Shown in pieces: positions 26,999 through 36,589 of a stretch of 64,000 nucleotides of DNA. Below the pieces are notes generated by a model. It saw only the letters and a program-made list of their open reading frames with translations. It did no database searches and was not told where the DNA came from. Source of the stretch: Saprospirales bacterium (GTDB lineage: Bacteria > Bacteroidota > Bacteroidia > Chitinophagales > Saprospiraceae); NCBI GenBank assembly GCA_016719895.1, contig JADJYG010000015.1, positions 62,001 through 126,000 on the forward strand. Direction: 5' to 3'. Each line of letters begins with the position of its first letter. Within the stretch, counting starts at the first letter, position 1. A program made the translations under genes and the position numbers.

Positions 26999-27478
26999 AT
27001 GATCAAGGAAGTAACTGGCGACATTCTCCTCAGCGAAGCGCAGGCCATCGCGCACGGCGTATCCCCCAACGATCACTTCAACAGCGGACTGGCACTGACG
27101 CTGCGCGAAGCGTATCCGGCCATGTACAAAGATTTCCGGCACCACTGCCACACGGCCCACCCCAAATCCGGCGAGGCTTGGTTGTGGAAAGGGCCGGACA
27201 AAAAAATTGTCAGCCTCCTCACCCAGGAAGCGCCAATAACCGAAAACAGCAACCCCGGTAAAGCATCGATCATCCATGTGAACCATGCGCTGCGGGATTT
27301 GGTGAAAATGATCGAAAAAGAACGGCTGAATAGCGTGGCCCTGCCGCGTCTGGCAACCGGCGTAGGCGGGTTGAACTGGGAGGAAGTGCGGGAGGTAATT
27401 TACCGCTATCTCGGCGGTTTGGACGCCCACATCTATCTCTACGCGCAATATTCCAAAGGCGTGAAAGCGGCGGAATAA
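26999..27478 (+). CDS. TARG1/ALC1-like macrodomain protein
   Basis: A 159-aa single macrodomain. It begins MIKEVTGDILLSEAQAIAHG, followed by NSGLALTLREAYP, IVSLLTQEAP, SIIHVNHALRDLVKMIEKE and SVALPRLATGVGGLNWEEV. This is the order of ADP-ribose-binding elements in TARG1 (OARD1)-type macrodomains, which remove ADP-ribose from proteins or nucleic acids; DarG antitoxins belong nearby. No DarT-like toxin or other ADP-ribosyltransferase is adjacent. The start at 26999 gives the family N-terminus. The 3' end is 4 bp from the convergent GNAT gene. Confidence 0.82.
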   Translation: MIKEVTGDILLSEAQAIAHGVSPNDHFNSGLALTLREAYPAMYKDFRHHCHTAHPKSGEAWLWKGPDKKIVSLLTQEAPITENSNPGKASIIHVNHALRDLVKMIEKERLNSVALPRLATGVGGLNWEEVREVIYRYLGGLDAHIYLYAQYSKGVKAAE

Positions 27479-27482
27479 AAAG

Positions 27483-27974
27483 CTACCGCGTCCACAACAT
27501 CTGGAAATCGTTCATCACAAATCCGTGGCCGATTGGCACGTCGATACATTTTTCAATCCGGAAGCCAACTTTGAAATAAAAGTTTATGCTCTTGTAGTTT
27601 TGGCGGTTCACGGTAAGTCGAAATTCGCGGGCCCCAGGGTAGCAGTTGAGCAGGGCGTGAAAAGCCTCGGTTCCGAGGCCTTTACCCTGTTCAATCTGTT
27701 CGAGGTAGAACTTTTGCAGAAAATAATCGCCGGGCCCCGGCTGGCTTACCGCCGCAAACCCCACCGGCGTGCCAGCAGCCTTCCGGATCAGCCAAAAGCC
27801 GACCCCCTCTTGTGCCATCTGTCGCTCGAGGGCGTCGCTGCTGTACATCAACCCGAGCATGTACTCGATTTGCCCGTTTGAAATAATACCGGGATAATGC
27901 GCCCACCAGATACGGCGCGCCAATTCACGCAGAGTGGGAATATCGGCCAAAACGGCCGGGTGGAGCGCAAGCAT
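27483..27974 (-). CDS. GNAT family N-acetyltransferase
   Basis: A 163-aa single GNAT domain. It opens LHPAVLADIPTLRELARRIW, and the acetyl-CoA loop region lies in LEQIEQGKGLGTEAFHALL (Q/RxxGxG/A-like). The end reads VNRQNYKSINFYFKVGFR, the usual N...A/S..FY...GF motif. The substrate is unknown. It is 15 bp downstream of the OmpH gene on the same strand, so probably co-transcribed. Confidence 0.86.
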   Translation of the reverse strand: MLALHPAVLADIPTLRELARRIWWAHYPGIISNGQIEYMLGLMYSSDALERQMAQEGVGFWLIRKAAGTPVGFAAVSQPGPGDYFLQKFYLEQIEQGKGLGTEAFHALLNCYPGAREFRLTVNRQNYKSINFYFKVGFRIEKCIDVPIGHGFVMNDFQMLWTR

Positions 27975-27989
27975 GGGTGGGGAAATGGG

Positions 27990-28586
27990 TTATTTTTCTT
28001 TCGCGTTGAGCAATTCCAGTACCTGGTTGGTGATATCCAGGCTGTCGTTGGCCAGCAACACCTGGCCGCCGCCTTTGGAATAAGACAGGATATAGTCGTA
28101 ACCGATCCGGTCCTGCAGGCTTTTTAGCTTGGCTTCCACGTTAGCCATAAGTGCGTTCATGGCTTCCTGTTGCTCATCGGCCAGTTGTTTGCCGAGGCGC
28201 GATTCCTCCTCGGCCAGTTTTTGCTGGCGCTGGGCCAGGGCATTGTATTCTTTTTCGAGTTCGGCCTGCGGTGTGGCGCCGCTTTCGTATTTTTTCTGAA
28301 ATGCGGCCATATCTTTCACCAGGGCTTCTTTTTTGGCTGACATGGAGGCTTCGGCCTTTTGTACACGCTGGCGCAGCGCTTCTTTTTGCTGTTTCAGCCA
28401 TTCGTACTTGGCGTCGAGCGTGTCGGCATTTACATAGGCAATTTTGACGCCCCCGGCGCTGGATGCAGGAGGCAGAATCGCAGCAGGCTGTTCCGGTGCG
28501 GATTTTTTAGAGAAATTCAGATAATACAAATGAGCAACGGCCAGGATCAAAATGCCGTTCAATACCAGCGAAATGTTTTTTGTCAT
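27990..28586 (-). CDS. OmpH/Skp family periplasmic chaperone
   Basis: A 198-aa exported protein. It has an N-terminal hydrophobic segment (ISLVLNGILILAVAHLYYL), then the Skp start KIAYVNADTLDAKYEWLK, a long charged coiled coil (about residues 60-150, rich in Q, K, E and A), and the closing strand YDYILSYSKGGGQVLLANDSLDIT. Skp-type proteins hold outer-membrane proteins soluble in the periplasm. The ATG at 28586 is preferred over 28616 because it places a short basic end before the hydrophobic helix. Confidence 0.87.
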   Translation of the reverse strand: MTKNISLVLNGILILAVAHLYYLNFSKKSAPEQPAAILPPASSAGGVKIAYVNADTLDAKYEWLKQQKEALRQRVQKAEASMSAKKEALVKDMAAFQKKYESGATPQAELEKEYNALAQRQQKLAEEESRLGKQLADEQQEAMNALMANVEAKLKSLQDRIGYDYILSYSKGGGQVLLANDSLDITNQVLELLNAKEK

Positions 28587-28773
28587 GTTGCGTTTACGTA
28601 CAAAGGTGGAGTGCAAAGGTCCAAATAAATCTGGAATCTCCTACAGCACAATTACAAGCTAAAAACGCACAGTTACAAGGTTTTCAGGTGTAATGGCAAG
28701 ATCCTCCTTGCGTTATTTCCTGGCCTGGCACATTTTTGAAGCATCTTTTAACACGTACCCAATTCAATGCGCC

Positions 28774-29319
28774 ATGAAAAAAACATTGCTCCTTTTTTTC
28801 TTCCTGATCGCCGGTTTGCCCCTGGCCTTTTCCCGGCTTGTTTTATTGTCGTCCATGCTCAACGAATGTGACGAATACTGGGAAGTCAGGGTCATCGAAA
28901 TCAACGAGGCCGGCGACATTGTCAAAAGCGTGCTCGTCGCATCCGGCACCTATGACCATTGCGCCTCCCGGCCCGAGCCGTCCGGCGAAAGCAACGCCTC
29001 CCGCCATTCCGAAATCTATTTCGACAAATTCAGCAAAGAATCCGTCCTCTTCCGGATATATCCGAATCCCGGCTCTGCCGTCCGGAATATTGGATTTACG
29101 GCTTCCGATCCCCTGTCAAACGCTTTAACTTCGATCACCCTGATGGGGCCAAAAGGCGAGGAACGCACCCTCTGGAACGGCCGGCTTTCCGGCAACGAAG
29201 GTATTATCGAAAATCTCGACTTCAGCAGCTTGTCCGATGGCAATTATTTTGTCATCATCCGGGTAGAAGGCCTCCGGCCGGTAACTGTCCAGTTAATAAA
29301 AGGACCCGGTAAAAAATAA
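28774..29319 (+). CDS. Small secreted protein with T9SS-type C-terminal domain
   Basis: A 181-aa protein. The signal peptide MKKTLLLFFFLIAGLPLAFS is followed by a short region of about 75 residues with two cysteines, then LFRIYPNPGSAVRNIGF ... LSDGNYFVIIRVEGLRPVTVQLI, which matches the T9SS type A sorting domain. Only about 65 residues remain for the mature part, so it is nearly all sorting domain. The function is unknown. A good terminator lies 54 bp downstream. Confidence 0.75.
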   Translation: MKKTLLLFFFLIAGLPLAFSRLVLLSSMLNECDEYWEVRVIEINEAGDIVKSVLVASGTYDHCASRPEPSGESNASRHSEIYFDKFSKESVLFRIYPNPGSAVRNIGFTASDPLSNALTSITLMGPKGEERTLWNGRLSGNEGIIENLDFSSLSDGNYFVIIRVEGLRPVTVQLIKGPGKK

Positions 29320-29372
29320 CAGAAGGAGTTTTTCAAAAGCTGTAATTCGACCGAAAAACGGCGCCCCTATCC

Positions 29373-29410
29373 CCGCTTGCCCCTGACCGGGCGCAAGCGG
29401 ATTTTTTTTT
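29373..29410 (+). terminator. Intrinsic terminator after the small T9SS protein gene
   Basis: The left arm CCGCTTGCCC (29373-29382) pairs with the right arm GGGCGCAAGCGG (29389-29400), with one bulge, and a nine-T run follows at 29402-29410. Confidence 0.7.
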
Positions 29411-29552
29411 CACAATCCTGAAAATTGCCGTACCCCCCTCAAAAAAATCGTTTCGTAGAAAAAAAACGCTCCCCTTGTCACAAAGCGCCCATTCTTGCGT
29501 TGTTAGCAATGCTTAAAAGCCAAAGCGCTTGGTGGATCAAACTACTTGTTCC

Positions 29553-29560
29553 TAATTTTG
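29553..29560 (+). promoter_or_regulatory. Bacteroidota promoter for the tail-specific protease
   Basis: TAATTTTG is an exact TAnnTTTG -7 box, with CTTG at 29528-29531 about 21 bp upstream as a plausible -33 element. The first in-frame ATG is 25 bp downstream (29586). Confidence 0.5.
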
Positions 29561-29585
29561 TTACTTAAAACTTACGTTCCCGCTC

Positions 29586-31774
29586 ATGATGTATTCCGCA
29601 CAGCCTTCCGGCTCTATGGACAATGAACAAACTATCTCGGACATGAAATGGAAACCGTCCTTGCTGTTTTTCTCCTTCCTCGGGGTTATCGGCATCGTTT
29701 TTTTCTAAACCGCCTGCTGCCGGTTGCTGGAAATGACCCCAATCCGCAAAAAGAAGCCCGGTTGATTCAAGCCATCCTGTTCGGTCTCGAACGGTATCAC
29801 TACCAGCCGAAAAAAGTGGACGATCAGTTCTCCCGCGCCGTTTATGACCTGTACTTGCAAAATATAGACGGCGGCAAGCGGTTTTTCATACAACCGGACA
29901 TCGATCAGCTGAAATCCTATGAAACGCAACTCGATGACCAGGCCATCGCCGGCTCCTTTGAATTTTTTGACCGCTCTGTCCTGCTCCTGGATGCGTCGCT
30001 GGCCAAAACCCAGGGTTGGTACCGGGAATTGCTCGCCGCACCTTTCGATTTTTCCAGGGAGGAGATGTTTGATACCGATGGCGAAAAAAGCCCCTGGGCA
30101 AAAACTGATGCCGAACTGCGCAGCCGTTGGGAAAAATGGATGAAATACGAGGTCCTCAGCCGCGTCAATGAGGAACTGGGCGACCAGGAAAAACCGGAGT
30201 ACAAAGGCGAAAAAAAATCGTTTGAAACCATCGAAACGGAAGTCCGTAAAAAAGTGCTGGACATTTACGATAAATGGTTCAGGCGCATGCAAAAAAACGA
30301 CCGCAGCCGCCAGCTGGAGGTTTATTTGAACGCCGTCATCAATGTTTTTGACCCGCACTCCGGTTACTTTTCACCCAAAGAACGGGCGGATTTCGACTAC
30401 CGCATGTCCGGCAAACTCGAAGGTATCGGCGCCCGCCTGCAAAGCGACGGGGAAAAAACAACCGTAACGGAGATCGTGCCCGGCGGACCAGCCTGGAAAC
30501 AAGGCGAGCTCGAGCCCAAAGACGTTATTATCAAGGTAGCGCAGGGTGGCGACGAAGCCGTAGACGTGATGGGCTGGGAACTCGACGACGTGGTGGCCAT
30601 TATCCGGGGCGCCAAAGGAACTACCGTTAAACTCACCACGCAAAAGCCGGATGGCGCCGTCAAAGTCATCAGCATCGTCCGAGATGTGGTGATTACGGAA
30701 GAAGCCATGGCAAAATCGCTGATTATCAGCACCGAAGACAACCCAGGTAAAGTGGGCTATATTTTTCTGCCTAAGTTTTATGCCGACTTCACCCCGGAAG
30801 GTGCCACCTCTTGCGCAGAAGACGTGGCCAAAGAACTGGAAAAACTGAAAAGCGAAAACGTCCAGGGTATTATTCTCGACCTGCGGAACAACGGCGGCGG
30901 TTCTCTGCGCGACGTGGTGCGCATGTCCGGTTTCTTTATCGAGCAAGGCCCCGTCGTACAGGTGAAAAGCCGCGGCCGTCCGGCCGATATCAATGCCGAC
31001 TCCGACCCCCGCGTACAATACGGCGGCCCGCTGATCGTCATGGTGAATGGCTTCAGCGCTTCAGCGTCGGAAATCCTCGCCGCCGCCATGCAGGATTACG
31101 GCCGCGCCGTCGTGGTCGGTACCACGGGTACGTATGGCAAAGGTACCGTGCAACGCTTCTGGGACCTCGACCTGGCCACCAGCGAGGAATCGATCAAGCC
31201 GTTGGGCGATATGAAGGTTACCATTCAAAAGTTCTACCGGATCACGGGAAAAACAACCCAACTTGATGGCGTGAAGCCCGACATTGTGTTGCCGGATTCT
31301 TACAACTATGTAGACCTGGGCGAACGGGAGAACGATTACCCGCTGGAGGCCACCACCATTGAAGCGGCGCCGTTCCAGCAAGGCGTCTACCATATCGCCG
31401 ACCTGGCCAAATTGCAGGCGAGCAGCAGCGTGCGGGTGAAAGCCGATCCGACGTTTTCCAAAATTGAAGAAAATGCCCAGCGCCTCCGCCGGCAAAAAAA
31501 TATGACCCGCTTCCCGCTCCAGCTGGAAGCTTTCCAGGCCTGGGACCGGAAAATGGAAGAAGAGGCCAGCCAGTTTGACAAAATGCTACAGCCGATCAGC
31601 GCCTTCCAGGTCGCCAATCTGACTGCTGATGCAGCGCATATTCAAAGCGATACCTCGCGTATGACCCGCAATGACAGCTGGCTCAAAGAACGCCAAAAAG
31701 ACATCCAACTTTACGAAGCCCTCCGGGTGATGCAGGATATGATCCGCATCGACGCCCTGGCCGCCAGAAAATAA
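29586..31774 (+). CDS. prc: Tail-specific (C-terminal processing) protease, frameshifted in a T run
   Basis: S41 peptidase of the Prc/Tsp type, about 729 aa when joined, which degrades periplasmic and envelope proteins from their C-termini. The N-terminal frame begins at 29586 (or at the ATG at 29643) and gives the anchor MKWKPSLLFFSFLGVIGIVFF, then stops. The other frame continues LNRLLPVAGNDPNPQKEARL and stays open to the end. An eighth T in the run at 29698-29704 restores one frame. A PDZ domain lies around 30410-30680. The catalytic serine is in NGFSASASEILAAAMQDYGR and the lysine in TYGKGTVQ, both intact. A DUF3340-type C-terminal region follows. The gene looks functional apart from the indel. 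Confidence 0.88.
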
Positions 31775-31800
31775 TTGGCAGACACGCAACAGCATTTTTA

Positions 31801-31833
31801 GGAGGGCGCGGGAGTACTACTCCGGCGCCCTCC
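31801..31833. terminator. 16-bp hairpin after the protease gene
   Basis: Positions 31801-31816 (GGAGGGCGCGGGAGTA) pair with 31818-31833, with a single mismatch. There is no T run after the stem, so it could be a Rho-independent-like terminator of weak type or an mRNA-stabilising hairpin between the protease and ABC genes. Confidence 0.45.
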
Positions 31834-31869
31834 AAACGTTGATCCACCTCTGTTTTTAACTTGACTATT

Positions 31870-32550
31870 ATGCTCACCACCACGCACCTGACCAAGTCCT
31901 ACAACACCGCCGGCGGTGGCGCGCTCACCGTTCTGGAGGACGTTAGCTTCGATCTGGCGCCCGGCGACACCTTCGCCATCGTCGGCCCTTCGGGCAGCGG
32001 TAAAACCACCCTGTTGGGCCTGTGTGCCGGCCTCGACCGCGCCAGCAGCGGCTCGGTGGTCCTCAACGGGATCGCCCTCGATAATCTTTCCGAAGACGAG
32101 CGGGCTGAAATCCGGAGTCACTATGTCGGTTTTGTATTTCAAAACTTCCAACTGATCCCCACTCTTACCGCCCTCGAAAATGTAATGGTGCCGCTCGAAC
32201 TTCGAGGCGACGCCAACGCGGAAGAAACTGCCCGAATCTGGCTCGAAAAAGTAGGGTTGAGCAGCCGCCTTCACCACTACCCCGCCCAACTCTCCGGCGG
32301 CGAACAACAGCGCGTTTGTATTGCCCGCGCATTCGCCAACCAACCCAAAATCCTCTTTGCCGATGAACCCACCGGCAACCTCGACGCCGAAAATGCCGCC
32401 GGCATCGTCGACCTGATCTTCGACCTCAACCGCACTGCCGGTACCACCCTCGTGCTCGTCACCCACGACCACGACCTGGCCAAACGCACCGGCCGTATCC
32501 TGCGCCTGAAAGGCGGACGCGTGGAGGGGCATCACTCCAGCACTTCATGA
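31870..32550 (+). CDS. ABC transporter ATP-binding protein (LolD/MacB type)
   Basis: A 226-aa ATPase. Walker A is GPSGSGKTT, the Q-loop region is FVFQNFQLIPTLTALENV, the signature is LSGGEQQRV, Walker B is ILFADEPTGNLDAE, and the switch histidine is in LVTHDHDLAKR. The sequence fits the LolD/YbbA/MacB group, which powers extraction or export of lipoproteins and similar cargo. No permease subunit is adjacent; the next gene, overlapping by 4 bp (ATGA), encodes a flippase-type protein. The ATG at 31870 is preferred over a TTG at 31861. Confidence 0.88.
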   Translation: MLTTTHLTKSYNTAGGGALTVLEDVSFDLAPGDTFAIVGPSGSGKTTLLGLCAGLDRASSGSVVLNGIALDNLSEDERAEIRSHYVGFVFQNFQLIPTLTALENVMVPLELRGDANAEETARIWLEKVGLSSRLHHYPAQLSGGEQQRVCIARAFANQPKILFADEPTGNLDAENAAGIVDLIFDLNRTAGTTLVLVTHDHDLAKRTGRILRLKGGRVEGHHSSTS

Positions 32551-34037
32551 ACTTGCAGCGCGAGTTCCTCTTCAATATCCTCTTTCTGGTTTTGATCAAC
32601 CTGCTGATCAAACCGTTTTTTATTTTTGGCATTGACCTCGCTGTGCAAAACCGCCTGCCGGCGGGCGACTACGGGTTGTATTTTACCCTGCTCAATTTTA
32701 CCTACCTGTTTCAGATGCTGAACGATTTCGGCATCCAGAATTTTAACAACCGGCACGTCAGCCGGCATCCGCAGCTGTTGCCCAAATATTTCCCGAACCT
32801 GCTGGCCATCAAATGCCTGTTGAGCGCAGTTTACGTCGGCGTGTCGCTGCTGGCGGCCTGGGGCCTGGCGGGCTATGGCTGGCGCGAGCTGCCCTTGTTG
32901 CTCATCCTGCTGTGCAACCAGGCGCTGGCCCAGGGCATTTTGTTTCTGCGGTCCAATATTTCCGGACTGGGATTTTACCGGCTGGACAGTTTTCTGTCGT
33001 CGCTCGACAAGTTGCTGATGCTGGTAGCCTGCGGGGTATTGTTGTGGGGGCTGCCGCCCCGGGTTTTGTCGGCCGAAAGCTTCGCGCTGGCCCAAACGCT
33101 GGCGCTGGCGCTCACGTTGCTGGCGGTGGGCGCGGTGTTGCGCGGGAAAGCGCCGCTGAGCCTGCGGCCATCCTGGCTGCGCAACTGGCGGGCCGGCCGG
33201 CCGGCGCTTGTTTTTCTTTTCCGCAAAAGCGCTCCGTATGCCCTGGTCATTCTGCTGATGACCGCCTACACCCGCCTGGACGCCGTGCTGCTCGAGCGTT
33301 GGTTGCCCGACGGCAAAATCCACGCGGACGTCTATGCCGGCGCCTATCGCCTGCTCGATGCGGCCAATATGCTGGGCTACCTGTTCGCCACCCTGCTGTT
33401 GCCGATGTTCGCCCGCATGCTGAAGCAGCGGGAAGATGTGCGGGCCCTGGTATCGGTCAGCTTCAAACTCATCTGGGCCGGCAGCATCACCCTGGCCGCG
33501 CTGGTGTATTTTGCCCGCGCCGACCTGATCCAGCTCATGATGCCCGACCGGGCCTCGGCCTACCGCTGGGAAACCCTGGGGGTGCTGATCTGGACCTTCG
33601 TGCCCGTGAGCGCCACCTATATTTTCAGCACCCTGCTCACGGCCGACGAGCGCCTGGCGCAAATGAACCGTTTTTTTGTGGCTGGCATCGTTCTGGACGT
33701 GATGCTGAACATCTTCCTGATTCCGCGTTTTCAGGCCCTCGGTTCGGCCATAGCCGCTTTGAGTACGCAAAGTTTCATCGCCCTTGCCATGGCAGCGCTT
33801 TGCGTCCGGTACTTCCGGTTTCGGCCTTCGGCCAAAGGGCTGGCGCAAGTGCTGGGGTTTGCCCTGCTGACCCTCGGCGCCGATTGGTGTATTTTCAGGT
33901 GCCCGGAATTTTCCTGGCCGCTCAAAACCGGCCTGGGGCTGGCCATAGCCCTCGCCGCCATGCCGCTGACGGGGCTGCTCGATCTCCGCCGGCTGCGCGC
34001 ATTTGGCCCCCCGGAGGGCAGTCGGGCCGCCGGATAG
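32547..34037 (+). CDS. Polysaccharide/oligosaccharide flippase family protein
   Basis: A 496-aa membrane protein with about 12-14 helices, of the MOP/Wzx-like flippase group. It begins LFNILFLVLINLLIKPFFIF and FGIDLAVQNRLPAGDYGLYF, followed by FGIQNFNNRHVSR, RLDAVLLERWL and AYRLLDAANMLGYLF, typical for lipid-linked sugar exporters and related transporters. Its start overlaps the ABC ATPase stop (ATGA), so the two are translationally coupled. No glycosyltransferase cluster is adjacent, so the substrate is unknown. Confidence 0.82.
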   Translation: MNLQREFLFNILFLVLINLLIKPFFIFGIDLAVQNRLPAGDYGLYFTLLNFTYLFQMLNDFGIQNFNNRHVSRHPQLLPKYFPNLLAIKCLLSAVYVGVSLLAAWGLAGYGWRELPLLLILLCNQALAQGILFLRSNISGLGFYRLDSFLSSLDKLLMLVACGVLLWGLPPRVLSAESFALAQTLALALTLLAVGAVLRGKAPLSLRPSWLRNWRAGRPALVFLFRKSAPYALVILLMTAYTRLDAVLLERWLPDGKIHADVYAGAYRLLDAANMLGYLFATLLLPMFARMLKQREDVRALVSVSFKLIWAGSITLAALVYFARADLIQLMMPDRASAYRWETLGVLIWTFVPVSATYIFSTLLTADERLAQMNRFFVAGIVLDVMLNIFLIPRFQALGSAIAALSTQSFIALAMAALCVRYFRFRPSAKGLAQVLGFALLTLGADWCIFRCPEFSWPLKTGLGLAIALAAMPLTGLLDLRRLRAFGPPEGSRAAG

Positions 34038-34055
34038 GCGCACCGCCGCCATTTT

Positions 34056-34457
34056 TTACCAGACAAACGTCACCGCCTGTTCCAGTTCCGGGTGCAAGCT
34101 GAGCGCCACGGGGCAGGTGTCGGCGATGTGTTCCAGCAATTTTTTGTCCGCTTCCGAGTAGTTGTTTGCCGGCATCATCAGGCGCACTTCGATCCGCCGG
34201 ATACGCCTCGGGTCGGAGGACATGATTTTGTTCACCTCTGCCCTGGCGCCGTCGATGCGGATCCCCCGGTCGCGGATGCGAATGGCCATAGTCGTGAGCA
34301 TACAGGCCGCCAGCGATGTGGCGCACAGGTCGGTCGGGGAAAACGCTTCCCCCCTGCCCTGGTTGTCCGGCGGGGCGTCGGTTACAATGGTAACACCCGA
34401 AAGCAGGTGGGTCAGGGTACAGTGAAGATCGCCGTTGTATTCCAGGCTGGAAGTCAT
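34056..34457 (-). CDS. OsmC/Ohr family protein
   Basis: A 133-aa OsmC-fold protein, a thiol-dependent peroxidase family. The two active-site cysteines are in SPTDLCATSLAACML and DTCPVALSLHPEL. Such proteins protect against organic peroxides. The ATG at 34457 is preferred over the TTG at 34463. It is divergent from the epimerase gene. Confidence 0.88.
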   Translation of the reverse strand: MTSSLEYNGDLHCTLTHLLSGVTIVTDAPPDNQGRGEAFSPTDLCATSLAACMLTTMAIRIRDRGIRIDGARAEVNKIMSSDPRRIRRIEVRLMMPANNYSEADKKLLEHIADTCPVALSLHPELEQAVTFVW

Positions 34458-34577
34458 GTGCAAAACGGTTGAGGCGGTAAATGGATAGGTCTGGCAAAAC
34501 TAAATTCTTCTTACCTTGTTCCTGGTAAAAATATCGAAACTATTCCCCCCCATTGATCTCATTGACCACATTAAAAA

Positions 34578-35483
34578 ATGAATCAAACTATCCTTGTCGC
34601 CGGCGGCTCGGGCTTTATCGGCGCCCGGCTGACGGAATTATTTCGCCACAAAGGGTATACGGTACGTTTGCTTACCCGCAGGCCCACAGCTGCCGGCCAA
34701 TACGCTTGGGATCCTCTGGCAGGCGTCATCGACGACCAGGCGGTGGCCGGGGCGGATTTCGTCATCAATCTAACCGGAGCGGGCATCGCCGAACAGCGCT
34801 GGACACCTGCGCGCAAACAACTGCTGATCGACAGCCGGGTGCAAAGCGCCCGGTTGTTGCGCGAGGCTTTTCAGCGCCTGGGCCACCAGCCCAAAGCCTA
34901 CCTGGCCGCTTCGGCCATCGGGTTTTATGGAAACTCCGGCGAGCGCTGGGTCGCGGAAGACGATGCGCCGGCCGGCGGGGGCTTTATGGTCGAATGCTGC
35001 GCCGCGTGGGAGCAAGCCGCTGAGACCATCGGCGCCATGGGTATCCGCACGGTGATCTTCCGGACGGGCATCGTACTGGACCGTTCGGGAGGCGCGTTGC
35101 GCGAAATTATAAAACCGATGCGCTTCGGGATTGGCGGTTATTTTGGCAACGGCCAGGCCTGGTATTCCTGGATACACCGCGACGATATGTGCCGGATGTA
35201 CCTATGGGCAGCCGAAAACCCGGGGATAGAAGGGACATTCAACGCCGTGGCGCCCCATCCTGCCCGGAATATCGACCTGATAAAAGCCGTAGCCCGGGCG
35301 ATGCGCCAAACCGCTATTTTTGTACCCGCGCCGGAATTTGCCTTGCGCGCAGTATTCGGTGAAATGGCGGATACCATTCTATTCAGCAACCGGGTAACGG
35401 CGGAAAAAATTATCCGGGCCGGCTTTCATTACCAGTTTTCGGACCTGCCGGATGCCCTGACGGATATCTTTAAAAACAAATAA
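34578..35483 (+). CDS. TIGR01777 family NAD(P)-binding epimerase
   Basis: A 301-aa short-chain-type epimerase. The Rossmann motif ILVAGGSGFIGARL is at the start, LTGAGIAEQRW and SAIGFYGNSGERW follow, and the family's C-terminal DUF1731 part ends the protein (PAPEFALRAVFGEMADTILF). Members include the YfcH/SulA-type group; the substrate is unknown. The stop is 2 bp before the next gene's ATG, so the two probably form an operon. Confidence 0.9.
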   Translation: MNQTILVAGGSGFIGARLTELFRHKGYTVRLLTRRPTAAGQYAWDPLAGVIDDQAVAGADFVINLTGAGIAEQRWTPARKQLLIDSRVQSARLLREAFQRLGHQPKAYLAASAIGFYGNSGERWVAEDDAPAGGGFMVECCAAWEQAAETIGAMGIRTVIFRTGIVLDRSGGALREIIKPMRFGIGGYFGNGQAWYSWIHRDDMCRMYLWAAENPGIEGTFNAVAPHPARNIDLIKAVARAMRQTAIFVPAPEFALRAVFGEMADTILFSNRVTAEKIIRAGFHYQFSDLPDALTDIFKNK

Positions 35484-35485
35484 CC

Positions 35486-36577
35486 ATGAAACGCAACCTG
35501 TGGTGGATCCTCGGAGTGGCAATAGCCCTGGCCGCAGCGTATTATTTTTCAGATATCGTAGCCTACCTGCTTATCGCCTGGGTGTTTTCTATGCTGGGGG
35601 CGCCGCTGATGGTGTTTTTCCAACGCCGCTTGCGCTTCCGGCGCTGGCGTATCGGTCCGGCCGGCGCCGCCGGGCTCACTTTGCTGGTATTCTTTCTGAT
35701 TCTGGCAGGCCTTTTTATGCTCCTGGTACCCACCTTCGTCGAGCAAGCCTCGCACCTGGCGTCGGTGGATTACAACGCGCTGGGTGAAAAATTCAGGCCG
35801 CTTTTTACCCGGCTTGATGTACAATTGCACGACATCGGCATGCTGGAAACCAGCGAATCGCTCGGCACCCGCACGCAAGTACTGCTCTCCGGCTGGTTTA
35901 AACCTACTTTGCTGGGCGATTTCCTGGGTTCCCTGCTCTCTACCGCTGGCAGCGTCCTGGTAGCCGTGGCGTCGATCACGTTTATCCTTTTTTTCTTTTT
36001 AAAAGACGACACCCTGTTTCTCGACATTTTACACGCCATCGTGCCCAATGAACGGGAACAGCAGGTACGGCATGCTGTAAAACGCTCCAGTTCGATGTTA
36101 AAAGGCTACTTCGGCGGCCTGGCCATACAAACTGCCGTGTTTACCACACTCGTCTCCCTCACCCTCTGGATACTGGGCGTGCCCAACGCCCTGCTGATCG
36201 GGGTAATGGCCGGCATTTTTAACATAATACCGTATGTAGGCCCTATTCTGGGTATCGTGGTGGGATGTTTTTTCACGATTTCACATTATATCGAGGCTGA
36301 TTTTGCCCTGATGATACCGCCGCTTACCATTGTCGCCCTCACTATCCTGGGTTTTCATTTTCTCGATAGCAACATCATCGGCCCCTATATCATGTCGAGC
36401 AGCGTTCAGGCGCACCCGCTGGAGATTTTTATCGTCACGCTGGCTGCCGCCAAACTCGGCGGCGCCATTGGCATGGTGATCGGAATACCGGTTTACACCG
36501 TGCTCCGGGTAATCGCGCAAGTATTTTTCAGCGAATTCAAACTGGTCCAGCGACTCACCGGGCACCTGGAAGATTAG
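35486..36577 (+). CDS. AI-2E family transporter
   Basis: A 363-aa membrane protein of the AI-2E/PerM family. It has a helical pair near the N-terminus (FSDIVAYLLIAWVFSMLG), the large extramembrane loop (about residues 85-150), then FILFFFLKDD, LRQAVKR-like surroundings, GVPNALLIGVMAGIFNIIPYVGPILG and GPYIMSSSVQAHPLEIF. The family was named after an autoinducer-2 exporter, but members transport various solutes, including Na+/H+ exchange. It begins 2 bp after the epimerase stop and converges on the mutase gene. Confidence 0.9.
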   Translation: MKRNLWWILGVAIALAAAYYFSDIVAYLLIAWVFSMLGAPLMVFFQRRLRFRRWRIGPAGAAGLTLLVFFLILAGLFMLLVPTFVEQASHLASVDYNALGEKFRPLFTRLDVQLHDIGMLETSESLGTRTQVLLSGWFKPTLLGDFLGSLLSTAGSVLVAVASITFILFFFLKDDTLFLDILHAIVPNEREQQVRHAVKRSSSMLKGYFGGLAIQTAVFTTLVSLTLWILGVPNALLIGVMAGIFNIIPYVGPILGIVVGCFFTISHYIEADFALMIPPLTIVALTILGFHFLDSNIIGPYIMSSSVQAHPLEIFIVTLAAAKLGGAIGMVIGIPVYTVLRVIAQVFFSEFKLVQRLTGHLED

Positions 36578-36589
36578 CCCGGATAAAGT

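Noticed and set aside
29698..29704. Programmed slippage in the protease T run
   Set aside because: Seven T could in principle allow transcriptional slippage, but three other genes here have similar indels outside such runs or in a G run, so error or mutation is simpler. Not excluded.
32532..34052. 506-codon frame antisense to the flippase gene
   Set aside because: Q- and R-rich with no recognisable domain, a shadow of the membrane protein's codons on the other strand.
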